Assembly: GCA_009823505.1 (NCBI GenBank)
Contig: VZQC01005558.1
Span: forward strand, 2,444,215-2,508,214
DNA length: 64,000 bases
Direction of reading: 5' to 3'
Origin: Rhizomys pruinosus
Lineage: Eukaryota; Chordata; Mammalia; Rodentia; Spalacidae
Shown here one piece after another: positions 9,391 through 21,059 of this stretch. Every line of letters starts with the position of its first letter. Position 1 is the first letter of the stretch. The translations under genes were made by a program, and so were the position numbers. The notes beneath the pieces were generated by a model. The model was not told the DNA's origin. It saw only the letters and a list, made by a program, of their open reading frames with translations, and made no database searches.

Positions 9391-11877
9391 TCATCTATTA
9401 TATTAAACACTTTTAGTTTCTTCTAAAACAATAATATCTAATACATTTTGGGTTTAATAAGCTACTTTTACAGTGTCAAACATAAACACACAATGCTTCC
9501 CCAGAGAGTTTATCTACAGTTGTCTAGAAATAGTTGATGTACCCCACCTATAAACACCACAACTTAAGAGGTAAAGTTGTGAGTCAATTACACTAGGTTC
9601 ATGTGAGCCACTTAAAGCTGATATGTCATATTGATGTAGACCATGGAGCAGTGGAAAACTACAATCCTAAAAGGGTAAGTTATAATCCAAGCCTCACCCT
9701 CAAATATTCTAGCTTTGCCTCTTTGGACTGGTTCAGATCTCTAAATCTTAATTTTCATATATATATATCGATTTAAGTGTGATTTCATTGTTATTTGAAT
9801 GACAGCCTAGCTGGGAAAACATTCCTCAATGTCAAAGGAGCCCAAGGTGGAAGGGATAAGATGGAGTGCTACTGGCAAGAGATAACAGGGGACCTTGGGA
9901 AGACTGGATTTATTCTGAATGAAATAAAAAGCTATTATTCAAGGTTATTTAATGACAGACCATGAACAAAACCAAACCCCCTTAGTTCTCAGTTCAATGA
10001 CCTTGGTGCAGAATATAGCAAGCCGATTAGATGTTGAATACTCAGGAGTATCCTCTCCTCTCCACAATGCCTGGGTATTCACAGGGCTTGGACTTACTGA
10101 TGGTATCTATAGAGCACTGATCACATTTTTCCCTGATGAAAATATATCAACGTACTATTGCTTGATCATCACTGATTTTGTAATGCTCTCCTGACATAGT
10201 TGCTGCACTGCAATTTATCTCTGGGGCAAAAGGTAGAATGGTTGGTTCCTTTTTAATTTCTCCTTTCAATCCGACATATGGTTCTGTTTAAATGTGTCCA
10301 TGTTTGCAACTCACAGTTGACGTTTTTGGCACTCAGAATAGCATCTCGCAATTATGCTTAGTTTAGAGAGGAGGGTTTGCTTTACCAGCAGAATGCATGA
10401 AATTAAAAAAAAAAAAAAAGCTCAAGTCAAATTTATTGGCTGCTGAGAGCCTTCCAGAATGTAGACGTCTGGTCTGGAGGAGCTCAATGGATTTCTGTTC
10501 TTGGTACATGCACCCACTTATGTGTTCATGTCCCACCCCCCAAACTCCCAGCCACTACATGAAAGTATCAGAGTGCTGTACAAGGCTAAAGCTTTTTGTG
10601 TTAATCTATCCCATATGGAGTAGGTACTAAACAGACAGCAAATTCAGTCAAAGCCTGGGGCAAGTATGTATTGGTAATGTGGGACACTGTCAAGGGACTT
10701 TTGTAGCAAAGAATAAGGGGGGGGGGAACCAACAGAGAAAAGAGCATATGGAAAGCAAGGAAGACCTTTCCAGGCTATACTCATCCTGAAAAAAAGAAGT
10801 GTGTTTGTGATGACCAGAAGCGTCCTGGTCACAGTGTGCATGCATAGATACTTAGGGAAGCTGCCGAAGGAGGGGCAATGCTCCCTCCCTGTGTCCATAA
10901 GACACAGAGTGGCCTTTTGTTGGGATCTCACTGTAGACATTAGACTTAGAAATAGCAACAATTCAGTATTGAATCAGTGTGCTGAACCAGGCCCTGGGCA
11001 CATGGAAATTAATGAAATACAGGAGTTCTGCATAGGAAACAGAAAGCACATGGAGAGCCCTTTGTAATTTAAGCGAAAAGATTTCATCTTTTAGGTGTGG
11101 ACTTCTGAGCAAATAAGAGAGATGCTTAGTGGACAGAATAGAGGGGAATAACAAATGTTCAGGCCATGCACTGTGTGTAAGGAGATGAGGTGCTCTGACA
11201 GAGACCTGGACAATACAGTCACTGGCAGCAAGCTCAGAGGTAGGGTGATGTGTGCGCAGCTGGTTCTGGAGAAGGGGAAGGAACTGGAAGTGAACTCCCA
11301 AGACACCAGCTACACTCATTGGTCTGTGATTTCTGGGGCACACTGTGGGTTATTTATTAGATTTCACTTGGCTTATCCTAAAACGTGATCAGGTTCTTCT
11401 GGGTGTCCTCACCCTTTCCCCAGGTTCACACAGTTCTTAAAGCATTTCCCTGGATAATGTGATTAATCCTGCTACACGTTAATGTAGGCCTCTCACACAA
11501 AATGAGCCCAGGCCAAGACCAGAAAGCTGCTTCTGGGGTGAATGAAAGTCATGCCCTGGCAGGCCTGGGAAGAGGGTGATCAGGTTTGAGTTATGACCAA
11601 CCAGGGACTTCTTCTTTTCTAACACCAGTATTCTTTGAGAGGTGTCTGACATAAGCACACTATGCCAGAAAGGTAGACAAACACATTTGTGTCTTTTCAC
11701 AATGACAGAACTTATGGAAAGCAATAAATTCACAAGGTTGGGCAGTTTCAATGGTAGCCATTTGACATAAAATCTGCTTATATTGGTGGCCTGGCCTAGG
11801 TGAACATGGGTTCTTTATTCCAATATTAGTTATTAATATTAACACTCATGTCACATTGCACAGTAAATATACCTAGC
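9391..11877. other. Unique non-coding DNA, about 2.5 kb
   Basis: I see no gene and no clear interspersed repeat apart from a short A run at 10404. Open frames of 70-126 codons (for example 10963-11343 on the minus strand) lack domains and look random. Confidence 0.55.
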
Positions 11878-11972
11878 TCTACATATATAAACATACATAT
11901 ATATACATATATACAATAGATACATATATACATACATATGGATATATATATATATATATACATATATATATC
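11878..11972. repeat. (TA/CATA)n microsatellite
   Basis: About 95 bp of TATA and CATA units, including a run of about 20 bp of pure TA near 11945. Confidence 0.9.
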
Positions 11973-12286
11973 ACATAATGAATGCAAGTTAGAGGATGCA
12001 GCAGAGTTCAAGAAGTTTCAAAGGTAGGCCTGAGAGACTATACACAGAGAGAAGGAACCAGACCAGTACTGTGTGGTTGCTGCTGCTGGAACTGCTGGGG
12101 TCAGGTTTGAAAGGAAGGAGCCCAATTTGGTTTCAAAGCAAAAAGTAAAACTGAGTTGGGAGCGGAAATAGGTCAGGAGCAGGAAATGGCCTGTCAGGTA
12201 GTCAGGTCCTGGTATGGGCAGGCAGACAGGCAGGGCAGTCAAGTAGTTAGGGACAGAGTCCAGTTGAGGAGTCCTCAGTCTTTCAA

Positions 12287-12327
<41 letters not shown>

Positions 12328-12950
12328 ACACATATCAGATGGCAGGCAGTAAGGGGCCATGCCACAGCAGTGTTAGGTCTCCAACACTTTATGGAGTGAT
12401 GGTGTTGGATCTGGTTTTCCTGGTAGAATTTTAATAAGACCATGTGTCCTGTAGTTTCAGTTCTCCCCAGTGAACTTAAGTGGCGGTTCCCTTTCCATCC
12501 CCAGGTGTAAGTCATTTATCAGTCTGTGCTGGGTAGGTGGTGCCTGACAGATGTTGGAATTTCTGGGTCCACCCAGGGCTCCAGTTGCTCCCTCAAAATG
12601 AAGTCCAAAGCTCCTTGTGAAATGGAGCCTCCTATGGCAAGGCACAGCTTGAAAAGCCTCTGTTTTATGCAGTATAGAGTAACTTAGAGCAGGGACAGCC
12701 TGATCCCAACAGTGTCTGAGCTCAAGAAGTCTCAACAACCCAAAGATTGGAGTGTCCTCCACCCTGTCATGGAATAGCAGGGGCCCTAGTTGGGCTCTCC
12801 CCATGCCTATAACAGCTTCACATTCTTCTGGAGACACATGCTGTTCAGGAAATGCTGAGGACCCACTAGGTGCCAGCCCTTGAGGATGTAGCTGCCAGCA
12901 GAATTAGCATAATCTCTGTACAAAGCATGCTCTTCAAAGTGATGTGAGAC
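11973..12950. other. Unique non-coding DNA with one (CA)n tract
   Basis: No gene is identified. The open frames at 12018-12515 and 12156-12434 run through the CA repeat and have no recognisable product. Confidence 0.5.
12286..12325. repeat. (CA)n microsatellite
   Basis: About 40 bp of nearly pure CA dinucleotides. Confidence 0.95.
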
Positions 12951-13256
12951 AGGCTGAGGAAATGGTCCTGCAGGTAAGAGTGCTCGCTCTGCAGGCCTGA
13001 AGACCTGGGTTCAAGTCTCCAGAATCTCAAAAGCCAGGGGTGGCTGTGTGAGCATATAACCGCGGCAATGAGGGGTAGAGGTAGGCAGATTCCAATAGTG
13101 CACTGGACATCTAGACAAAGTGGCAAGCTTCTGGTTTAGTAAGACACCCTATCTCATGACATTAAGGTGGACAGTGACAGAAGACACCCAGAGCCCTGCT
13201 ATGGCCTCCACATGATGTGTATGGGTCAATACACCTTTATACATACATGAACGCAA
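12951..13256 (+). mobile_element. B4 SINE (tRNA-like head plus B1-like body)
   Basis: The head 'gaaatggtcctgcaggtaag' and 'gacctgggttcaagtctcc' is followed by 'gggtagaggtaggcag', 'gacaccctatctcatgac' and a tail of CA-rich sequence. This is the composite order of B4/RSINE1 elements. The copy is old. Confidence 0.65.
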
Positions 13257-13280
13257 CCCCCCCCACACACACACACGCAC
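13257..13280. repeat. Short C-run plus (CA)n
   Basis: A run of C followed by about 16 bp of CA. It forms the decayed tail of the preceding SINE. Confidence 0.75.
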
Positions 13281-13999
13281 GTAAAATGAGAGATCCAAAG
13301 GAAGGGGACAAGCTCTTATATACCATCAAATTAAGGAACTGGACTTTGGCTGGATGGCTTAAAAAGGCTTTTTGCATAGAGTGACACAAAAGGGACAGTT
13401 GGAACGACAGAGTAAGCCAGAAGGTGGAGGATGGAATTCTGGAGCCCCGAGTGTAATTCTACTATGAGAAGACCAGTGAATGGTAAAAGTTCAGAGGAGA
13501 GTGGGCTAGACATACCCAAACCCAGGGTTTGGGGACAAATGCTGGTGTGCTGGGCGATTCAGAACCTTCAGGAGTTCCCTTGATCCTGACTAAGAATGAG
13601 AAGTCACTGAAGGTTTTAAGCAGGAGGTTAACATAATTGGATTTGATCTTGAAAAGATCAATTTGGCATCCACTTTCTCAGATGAAACTAAACAGAAACA
13701 GTTTGTGAATCAATTGTACTGTGCACTTCTAGAGAAGGCCATTTTCAGCCATCTTCCTGATTGGAGCAAGGCTAGAGAGATGCTGGTCAGCTGGGGGTCT
13801 CCTTCCCCTTCTGTATCAAGGAATTTCTTGAGTCTTTTTGAAGAGTTGAGCCCACTGGGAAACAAGGGCAAGAAGAGTAAGAGCCCTTTCTTGAACTCTG
13901 TCACCCCAAGACAGTGAGAAATAAATGAGCTGAGAGCAGCAGACTTCTGACTCCTCCATAGGAAAAGCACTTGGCCTTTGAGGTCATGTCAATGGTTTT
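13281..13999. other. Unique DNA, possible old repeat at 13595-13670
   Basis: No gene. 'actgaaggttttaagcagg' followed by 'gaaaagatcaatttggc' resembles an ancient mammalian repeat motif, but I cannot name the family. Confidence 0.4.
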
Positions 14000-14102
14000 C
14001 TTCATGCCTTTTGTTCTCTCTCCCTTCTCCTTCTTTCCCTCTCTTCCTCTCCCTTTCCCTCTCCTTCCATTTCTCTCCCTGCCCTCTCTTTCTCTGTCCC
14101 TA
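14000..14102. repeat. Polypyrimidine tract
   Basis: About 100 bp of C/T, interrupted by few purines, directly before the (TG)n tract. It is a mirror-type, purine-strand-biased sequence. Confidence 0.8.
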
Positions 14103-14103
14103 T

Positions 14104-14147
<44 letters not shown>

Positions 14148-14165
14148 TGTGTGTGTGTGTGTGCA
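14103..14165. repeat. (TG)n microsatellite
   Basis: About 60 bp of TG with a single TATG interruption. Confidence 0.95.
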
Positions 14166-14440
14166 TGTTGGTTTTCATAGAGATAAGCCAACCTCAGGTG
14201 TAATTGATTCCTCAGGAACCATCCATCTTCCTTTTGAGCCATTCTCCTGTGGGCTCACTGTTTTTTAAAGCTAAGCTAGCAGGTCAGTAGGGCTCACCTG
14301 TACCACACCCTTGCAGGCTTCAGGACTGGGATTACAAGCTTACACCTTATATGCCAGGTTTTTCACCTGGGCACTGGGGACTGGACTTGGGTCCTCATGC
14401 TTCCAAGGCAACCACTTTACCTATCATTAAGTCATGTCCA
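14166..14440 (-). mobile_element. RSINE1/B4 SINE, 3' part
   Basis: After the TG tract come 'ggactgggattacaagc', 'ggcactggggactggac' and 'tgggtcctcatgcttcc', then the complement of a tRNA-like head. It is diverged and the middle is poorly preserved. Confidence 0.6.
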
Positions 14441-14633
14441 TAGCTGCCTCTCCTGCTTTTCAACATGCTTTTTGGTCATATTCTGTGCTGATCTCTGGAG
14501 GTATTTTAATACCAGCAAGAAGCGTGGGCGAACCTTCAATCCAATGACACTGTCCCTGGAAGAGACAGGGTGTCCCCTTTCTGGAATACTGACCGATTAA
14601 GATAGGATGCTTGAACTTCTACAGCTGTATCAC

Positions 14634-14638
<5 letters not shown>

Positions 14639-14713
<75 letters not shown>

Positions 14714-14864
14714 TTTTGTCTTTTTGAGACAAGGTCTCTCTTTAGTCCCAGCTGGCCTGGAGCTCACTCTGTAGACGAGGCTGGCCTTGAACTCATAGAG
14801 ATCTGCCTGCCTCTGTCTCCCAAATGCCGAATTAAAGGCATGTGCTGCCATGCCCGGCAGTTGA
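14639..14864 (-). mobile_element. B1 SINE whose A-tail became a (GAAA)n microsatellite
   Basis: Antisense B1 body 14715-14860 ('ttttgagacaaggtctctc', 'ctggccttgaactcatag', 'ttaaaggcatgtgctgcc'). The 10-bp duplication atcactcttt lies at 14629-14638 and 14865-14874. Between the left duplication and the body lies about 75 bp of (CTTT)n, which on the sense strand is an expanded GAAA tail. Confidence 0.9.
14640..14714. repeat. (CTTT)n microsatellite
   Basis: About 18 perfect CTTT units within the duplications of the B1, hence derived from its poly-A tail. Confidence 0.95.
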
Positions 14865-14874
14865 ATCACTCTTT

Positions 14875-15199
14875 AATCCCCCAAACAACCACTGAAATCC
14901 TTAGCGTTGTTGAATCTGCTCTGACACAAGAGAAGACAGAGAAGTTGGGAAGTAAAGCTGCTGACACGAGGCTGGATGGAGGAGAGGCAGACCATGTCTG
15001 CATGCAGGTTCCCAGAGTCTAAGGTGTGCTCTGTTCCACTTCGAGCATGGAAGAGCCAAGAGCTAAGTGTTCAAGAGGAAGTAGACAGGCAGAGTGATGG
15101 AAATGGAGGGGGTGGCCAATAAGAGATTCTCCCAGGCTTTCTAAGGAAAAAGCACTGGAGGACCAACTTGATGGACCAGATAGTGATATTTGTTTAAAA
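14875..15199. other. Unique non-coding DNA
   Basis: Nothing recognised. Confidence 0.5.
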
Positions 15200-15427
15200 G
15201 AAAATTTTTATTTATTTATTTTTATTGTATGTGTATGAGTGTATTGCCTGCATGTTTGTAACTGCATCATGTTGTGCAATGATCCTGGAGGTTAGAAGAG
15301 GGCGTTGGATCGCCTGGAACTGCAGTTATAGACGGTTGTTAGCCACCATGTGGGTGCTGGAATTTGAACCTGTGTCTTCTGCAAGACCAGCCAGTGCTTT
15401 TAACTGCTGAGCCATCTATCCAGCTCC
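15200..15427 (-). mobile_element. B3 SINE
   Basis: Near full-length antisense copy: 'tttttattgtatgtgtatg', 'ggaggttagaagagggcg', 'caccatgtgggtgctgg', ending in the head complement 'ctgagccatctatccagc'. Confidence 0.85.
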
Positions 15428-15882
15428 AAGAAAGTGCTTTGTAAAGGGAAAAGTGCTATGTAAATACGAAGGCTTGCTCTCACCCCCCATGTCGGCCATG
15501 CTGAGTGTGAAGAACAAAGAACTTGAACGATGGTTCTTATCCAGGACTTTCTTGGCATCCCCTGAGCCGCAGGGGTGGGTCAGGCCACAGCAACCTCACA
15601 CATTCTAACTGGCAGGCAAGCCTGTCAGCTGTCTGAGGACATTCCTTGGTGCTGAGTGCTTTCAGGGCACCGAAGGTTTCTATCTTCAAGCTGGAAGGGA
15701 AAGGACTACTGCTGCCTCTGGAGCCCCTGGGCCCTGCCCTCCTTCCTCTGGTGCTTCCAAGAGCCCCCATCCCTGAACTCCCACCCAGCTCTTGGCCATT
15801 TTCATTTCCTGGTGGGATGGAAGTAAGATATATTCCAGCCAAGACTGCCTGAGCCAGGGTTTGTGCCTTCTGGTGTTTGTGC

Positions 15883-15928
<46 letters not shown>

Positions 15929-16676
15929 GGAGGTGAGGAGGGGGGGTGGCTGGAGGAAGAGATCTGTTTAAAATTACAGGGATTTTCCAGGCTGCCTGGA
16001 GCAAGCAAAAGTGGTGGATTGTAAACAGCTGCACTCAGTAGCTGGGGATCGACAGGAGGGCTGTGTGACCTACGTCTGAGTCCTTCCGAAGTATGTGACC
16101 TGGCTGAGGGTAGGAAGGCCGCCCTGGCTGTTGCTGTGGTCAACATGGAAGCTGACAGTTTAAGCTCCTGTTTCCATGGGGCAAGGCCTGTTGGTCCTCA
16201 TAGGCTTAGTTTAAGGAAGCTCTGATTTATCACCATTCATGAAACCACACTCAGATGGTACTCAGCTCTGGTGGACGCTCCTTTGTCTCCAGATATACAG
16301 AATTGGGTCATTCAGATGATAGCCTGAGGGTCAGGCCTGGCCATCAGGCAAGCTCCCTTACTCCTTAGGCTCTATTCTTCCATAGCTGGTCACAGAGGTT
16401 CATCTGCTCTGCTGGGAGGAGGAGGGGGAGGCTTCCTAACCCCTGCCATCTACTCTTCCTGTTCTGCCATGCCCTCGCTCTCTTGCCCCGGATTTTTACC
16501 CTGTCTGCCCCCAGACATAAGGGCTACTAGCCCTTCCCCTGGCCCAAGGCATTGAGCCTCCTGCCCTCATGTTAATGTGGCTTTTGCTGAGTGCAGTGAC
16601 CTTGAAAGGAGGCATCCAAACCCAGGGAGGACTTCTCTGGGTAAGTGAGTTCCCTCCCAAATTGAGAACTGTTCTA
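15428..16676. other. Unique, relatively GC-rich DNA with one (TG)n tract
   Basis: No coding gene is supported. The 165-codon minus frame at 15537-16034 runs through the TG tract and has no domain. There is no CpG island despite the higher GC. Confidence 0.5.
15881..15927. repeat. (TG)n microsatellite
   Basis: About 42 bp of uninterrupted TG. Confidence 0.95.
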
Positions 16677-17055
16677 GTTTGTTTTAAGTGTTGTGACAAA
16701 ACACTCTGACCAATACCATCCTGGGGAGGAAGATGGTCTTACATCTCCTGGGTCACAGTTCATCACTTGGGGAGCCTAAGGTAGGAACTCAGGCTAGGAA
16801 CCTGGAAGCAGGAGCTGAAGCACAGGCCATGGAAGAATGGTTTGTACTGGCTTGTTCCCCTGGCCCATGCTCAGCCTGTTTTCTGATACAATACAGAACA
16901 ACCTGCCCAGGAGTGGCATCGCCTACAGTGGGCTGAACCCTCCTATATTACTCAACAGTAAAGAAAATACCCTACAGACATGGCCACAGGCCAGGCCAGT
17001 GGAGGAAATTCCCCAATTGAGGTTCCCTCAAGCCAGGACACTAAAGTTACTCAGC
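16677..17055 (-). mobile_element. AATAAA-type rodent repeat, antisense copy
   Basis: 'gtgttgtgacaaaacactc', 'gaacctggaagcaggagctg', 'ggcttgttcccctggccc', 'tgaggttccctcaagccag' follow the order of the repeat also seen in opposite orientation at 22916-23263. It is old and lacks flanking duplications. Confidence 0.7.
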
Positions 17056-17590
17056 AGAAGAGGGTGGGCATACCTGGGGAATGGGAAGGCAGGAGAGGTA
17101 GAGGCAGAGGGCAGGGGTCTCCAGCACTGCAGAGAAGGCAAAGCTCCATGCCAGCAGTCAGGGTGGCCATGAGGAGAGACCACTGTGGAATCTACTGCGG
17201 AGCCTCATGAAGACATGTTCCGCAGCCCAGGGTCGACAGGGGTCTCTGAGGAGAGAAGCAAGCAAGGATAGCACTGGCCTGGGACTTGATCACTGAGGAG
17301 AGATGAGGAAAATCGGAGCTCATGGGCTCCTCTCCTTGCTTGCTTGCTGCTGACATGCAATCATCTCATCATGTTTATGCATTTATAGACACTAGAAATA
17401 AGACGGACAAAAAGACAGGAAAGATGGAGGGGAAATCAGAGGGGGAAGAAACCTCTCATCCTTAGGTCTACTTTGTGCTTCCTGTGGGCTGAGAATCAAC
17501 AAACATCAACACAACTCAGAAAACCAATACTCCTGTGGAGATGCTGATCATTTTGCTAAAGACATTTCAAACAAGGATGTTAAAAAGAAT
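17056..17590. other. Unique non-coding DNA
   Basis: No gene or clear repeat. There are short purine-rich runs. Confidence 0.5.
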
Positions 17591-17602
17591 AAGAATAAAC
17601 TA

Positions 17603-17833
17603 GGGGCTGGAGAGATAGCCTAGCGGTTAAGAGCGCCGACCGCTCTTACAGAGGACGCCGGTTCGATCCCCAGCACCCACATGGCGGCTAAGAACAGTCG
17701 ATAACTCCAGTTCCAGGGGAATCCAATACCCTCTTCTGACCTCCGCGGCGTTGCATGACACGGGTGCACAAACTTGCATGCAGACAGTACATTCATACAC
17801 ATACAGAAATAAATAAAATTAATAAAAAAAAAA
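17603..17833 (+). mobile_element. Young B2 SINE without the 17-bp duplication, with TSD
   Basis: Full-length B2 from 'ggggctggagagatagcc' to an A-rich tail. The 12-bp duplication aagaataaacta lies at 17591-17602 and 17834-17845. The B box ggttcgatccc is intact. Unlike the five other young copies, it has only one 'aactccagttccagggg' unit, so it marks a sister or ancestral subfamily. Confidence 0.95.
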
Positions 17834-17845
17834 AAGAATAAACTA

Positions 17846-18039
17846 TGCTTGCTTAGGACCAGAATATTCATGGCCCTGATTTTACCTTATTAGCGCCCTT
17901 TCTTGTTTTTAAATCTAAAAAATGCATCTCATAAAATCACCTTACTATATTATTCATAATATGACACTTTTAACAGAGGAATGATGTGCAAATTAGTTCA
18001 TTTATTTTCACTAAATTGAATGCACTTATTTTCTTTGCA
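17846..18039. other. Unique AT-rich DNA
   Basis: Nothing recognised. Confidence 0.5.
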
Positions 18040-18222
18040 TGCGGGTGTAGATGCGGGTGTGTCCACACAGCAGGTGTGTCCATGTAGCAGTGCTTCCATG
18101 CAGCGGTGTACCTGTGAGCAGCTTGCAGGAATCAATTCTCTCCCTCTACTATGTGGATCAAACTCAGTTCATCGGACTTGACAACAAGCACCATTACCCA
18201 CTGAGCCATCTTACCAGCCCAT
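18040..18222 (-). mobile_element. B3A/B2-related SINE
   Basis: Antisense order 'gtgtgtccatgtagcagtg', 'caattctctccctctac', 'ttcatcggacttgacaac', 'ccactgagccatcttacc'. The last parts are the complement of a tRNA-like head. Diverged. Confidence 0.6.
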
Positions 18223-19833
18223 TTTTCACCCCATTTTTGAACCATTTAATTTTTAAAATTTGTTTGATATTTAGACCTTGTAGTAAATGACAGGAAAAAA
18301 TGTGTTTTAGTTCAAACATTTTATATAAGAAGATAAGAAAAAGGGACCAACAAGTATGACAACAAGACATAAAAGGTATAAGGATAGATTATATTTTTAG
18401 TAAGGATGATTAAAGAGGAGAAAAGGACTATGTGGATGGTGACATAGGATATAAATGCTAGCAGGTGCCCAGTGCTATCTGTATGACAGCAGCATTCTCC
18501 ACCAATTCATTTCACACAGCTGATTTATATACCCTATATAAGATTCCTTTCTTCAAATCCTAGAGGAGCCTGGGGGTTTGAAGTTGGGAAGAGGCCAACT
18601 GGGATGCTCAGAATCTAAGCACCTTCAGCAGTTTTTACTGTGTTCTATATGGCCTGCTAGGACAACTGCTGTCCACCATCAAAAGGGCTTCTGTACCTGC
18701 CATGAATTCTAGAATATCTCAGCATGTCTTTTTCATGGATTCCTGGGGACCAAATAACTCGAATCTCAGGCAGCTGGTGAAGGGCCAAAGTATCAACTTT
18801 CCTAGTTTGGTTGAGGGCAAGGCTGGGAAAGAGGCCACATGACCTCATGATATGCTTCTAAGGGAGAGGCAGGTGTGGGGATGAATTTCCAGGGAGATGG
18901 TTGGTTACCTTGGGTCCAGGATGGGCAGTGGTGTTTGCTACATGGGCTCCAAGGAGACTGAGCATCTTTGCTTCCAAAGGCAGAATTCAAGGCCTGAGGC
19001 AAGAGTGGCAGAGGATTGGGGGCAAATGAAGTTGCAATACAGAAAGGCATGAATGACCTTCAGCAAGTGCCTTCCTCTTCAGTGCTGCGTCAGCATGGTG
19101 AAGATGAGGGCTGAGCTGCTGCACTGTGTCCAGCTCTGGGTGAGGCATGCTATGTGTGTTCTGTTTAGTTTCTACCCCTGACAGTGCTCCTTCATGTTCA
19201 TAAACCCGAAGTTAAATAAACACCAGTATTTTGCTCATTGTTGAATTGCTGGCATGGTGGAACAGGTTTTGTCACCAGTCTCCTTAATGTCAAATCATTT
19301 GCTTTTCTGACAATAGTATGAGGTCTCAGGGGCCCAACCTTTTGAAAGTCAGTAGTCTGGAGCAGCTCAGAGCCCAGCAGCCTGGACTCCTATGGGTGGC
19401 TGACTCTCATTCTATTGCCTTCTTTTCCAGAACAGACAGAATATTTATTATAAAATGGTGAATGTATGTGTTGAAGCCCAAGGAACACCACATTGGGGAA
19501 CAAGCTTGGCTCTTATTGCCTGGATCTGTAACCACATCTGGCCAATCAGGGAAGAGCTATCAAAAATTTCCATCAGCTTTGTAGTTATGGTGGCTTCCAG
19601 GTAGTTATGGTGGTTATGGTGGTCTTCGTAGGCTTCCAGCTGCAGTTCCACTTAGGTTGGCCTTGCTTGTGATTCTGGCTCTCAATAACTGGGGTCCTCG
19701 TGCAACTGGGATTTTGAGATTCCTTACTGCCTCAGGGTTTGAGTTTCAAGCCTGTCACAGAGCCCCATGTCAGGGTTAGAAACTGGGTCCAGGGGGGCTT
19801 TTCTACACTCATCATAATGGTTATCAATAACCT
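18223..19833. other. Unique non-coding DNA, about 1.6 kb
   Basis: No gene or recognised repeat, apart from a small imperfect direct repeat around 'gtagttatggtgg' at 19580-19625. Confidence 0.5.
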
Positions 19834-19875
19834 TATTAATATTATGTGACTAAATATAGTCACATAATATTAATA
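19834..19875. repeat. Perfect inverted repeat: 19-bp arms, 4-nt loop
   Basis: The left arm at 19834-19852 (tattaatattatgtgacta) is exactly complementary to 19857-19875 (tagtcacataatattaata) around the loop aata. The arms could fold into a cruciform or RNA hairpin. No long terminal-repeat element is visible around it. Confidence 0.9.
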
Positions 19876-20111
19876 CTTATTGGCAGAATGCATTTTAAAA
19901 TAACATCAGTTCAAGATGTCTAGAAAATATGGAATTTATATCAAAAGATAAAACCAATCTGAAAAAAAAGTAGGGAAAAAAGGTAAACTTTGAAAAAAAC
20001 TAACCAAAAGACAGTTGGTGTACCTGTTTTTGATAGAGACAATGAACATTGTACAGTGTTAAATAATCAGTCAGAAAAACATTGCAATAACAAACTTATA
20101 TACCTAACACT
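19876..20111. other. Unique AT-rich DNA
   Basis: Nothing recognised. Confidence 0.5.
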
Positions 20112-20240
20112 TAAATTCATTTTGAGATAGGGTCTCCCTGTAGCCCCAGCTGGCCTGGAACTCACTGTGCAGACCAGGCTGGCTTTGGCCTTACAGAAAT
20201 CCACGTGCCTATGCCTTCCAAGTGTTAGGCATTTAAATTT
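20112..20240 (-). mobile_element. B1 SINE, partial
   Basis: 'ttttgagatagggtctccc', 'agctggcctggaactcactg', 'caggctggctttggcc', ending at 'gtgttaggcatttaaa'. The 5' end of the element is incomplete. Confidence 0.8.
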
Positions 20241-20258
20241 TTTGAAAAATGAATTCTT

Positions 20259-20418
20259 CTGCTGAGCGTGGTGGTATGTGCCTTTAATCCTAGCACTTGG
20301 GAGGCAGAGGCAGGGGGATTTCTGTGAGTTCAAGGCCAGCCTGGTTTATAGAATGAGTTCCAGGGCAGTTGGGGCTATAGGGAGATCCTGTCTCAAAAAG
20401 ACAAAAAAAAAAAAAAAA
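20259..20418 (+). mobile_element. B1 SINE with 8-bp TSD
   Basis: 'gtggtggtatgtgcctttaa', 'caaggccagcctggtttat' and a poly-A tail. The duplication gaattctt lies at 20251-20258 and 20419-20426. The element inserted at the tail side of the B3 that follows. It opposes the B1 at 20112-20240. Confidence 0.88.
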
Positions 20419-20426
20419 GAATTCTT

Positions 20427-20625
20427 ATTTATGTTTAAGTGTATCCATGTTTGTCTGTATGTGTACCATGTGAGTGCAGTGCCTGCAGAGGCCAGAAGAG
20501 AGCATCAGATCCCTGGAACTGGATTTACAGGCATTTGTGAGTTGCTCAGTGTGAGTACTGGGAATTGAACCTGGGTTATCTGAAAAAGTATTAAGTGCTT
20601 AACTTTTGAGCCATCTCTTCAACCT
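20427..20625 (-). mobile_element. B3 SINE
   Basis: Antisense: 'gtgcctgcagaggccagaag', 'gatccctggaactggattt', 'actgggaattgaacctggg', 'gagccatctcttcaacc'. Moderately diverged. Confidence 0.8.
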
Positions 20626-20718
20626 AGCACCTAACATTTGTGAAAATATGTGAAGCAAAATCCAGCTGAATTTAAGGAAGATATGGAAAATCTAACAGCT
20701 GTATAAAACTTGACTACC

Positions 20719-20989
20719 GGGCTGGAGAGATGGCCTAGCAGTTAAGAGCACCGACTGCTCTTACAAAGGACCCGGGTTCGATCCCCAGCACCCACATGGC
20801 AAATGAAAACCATCTGAAACTCCAATTCCAGGAGAACTCCAGTTCCAGGGGAATCTGAGACCCTCTTCTGACCTCCGCGGCGTTGCATGACACGGGTGCA
20901 CAAACCTGCATGCAGACAGTACATTCATACACATACAGAAATAAATAAAATTAAATTTAAAAAATCTTTAAAAAAATAAAATAAGAAAT
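20719..20989 (+). mobile_element. Young B2 SINE
   Basis: Full length, with the 17-bp duplication and an intact B box ggttcgatccc. Its tail contains AATAAATAAA and a TCTTT Pol III-terminator-like motif. A likely imperfect duplication is aaacttgacta (20706) versus aaactcgaata (20991). Confidence 0.92.
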
Positions 20990-21059
20990 GAAACTCGAAT
21001 ACCTAAGTTTCATAATAAATAGGACAACTCATCAAAATATTAATAAAGAATAGAAGATG

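Noticed and set aside
13595..13670. Ancient repeat motif 'actgaaggttttaagcagg'
   Set aside because: Looks familiar as an old mammalian repeat, but too short and too diverged to assign by eye.
13901..14242. His/Thr repeat frame and the opposite Cys/Val repeat frames
   Set aside because: Translation of the (TG)n tract and the adjacent pyrimidine tract.
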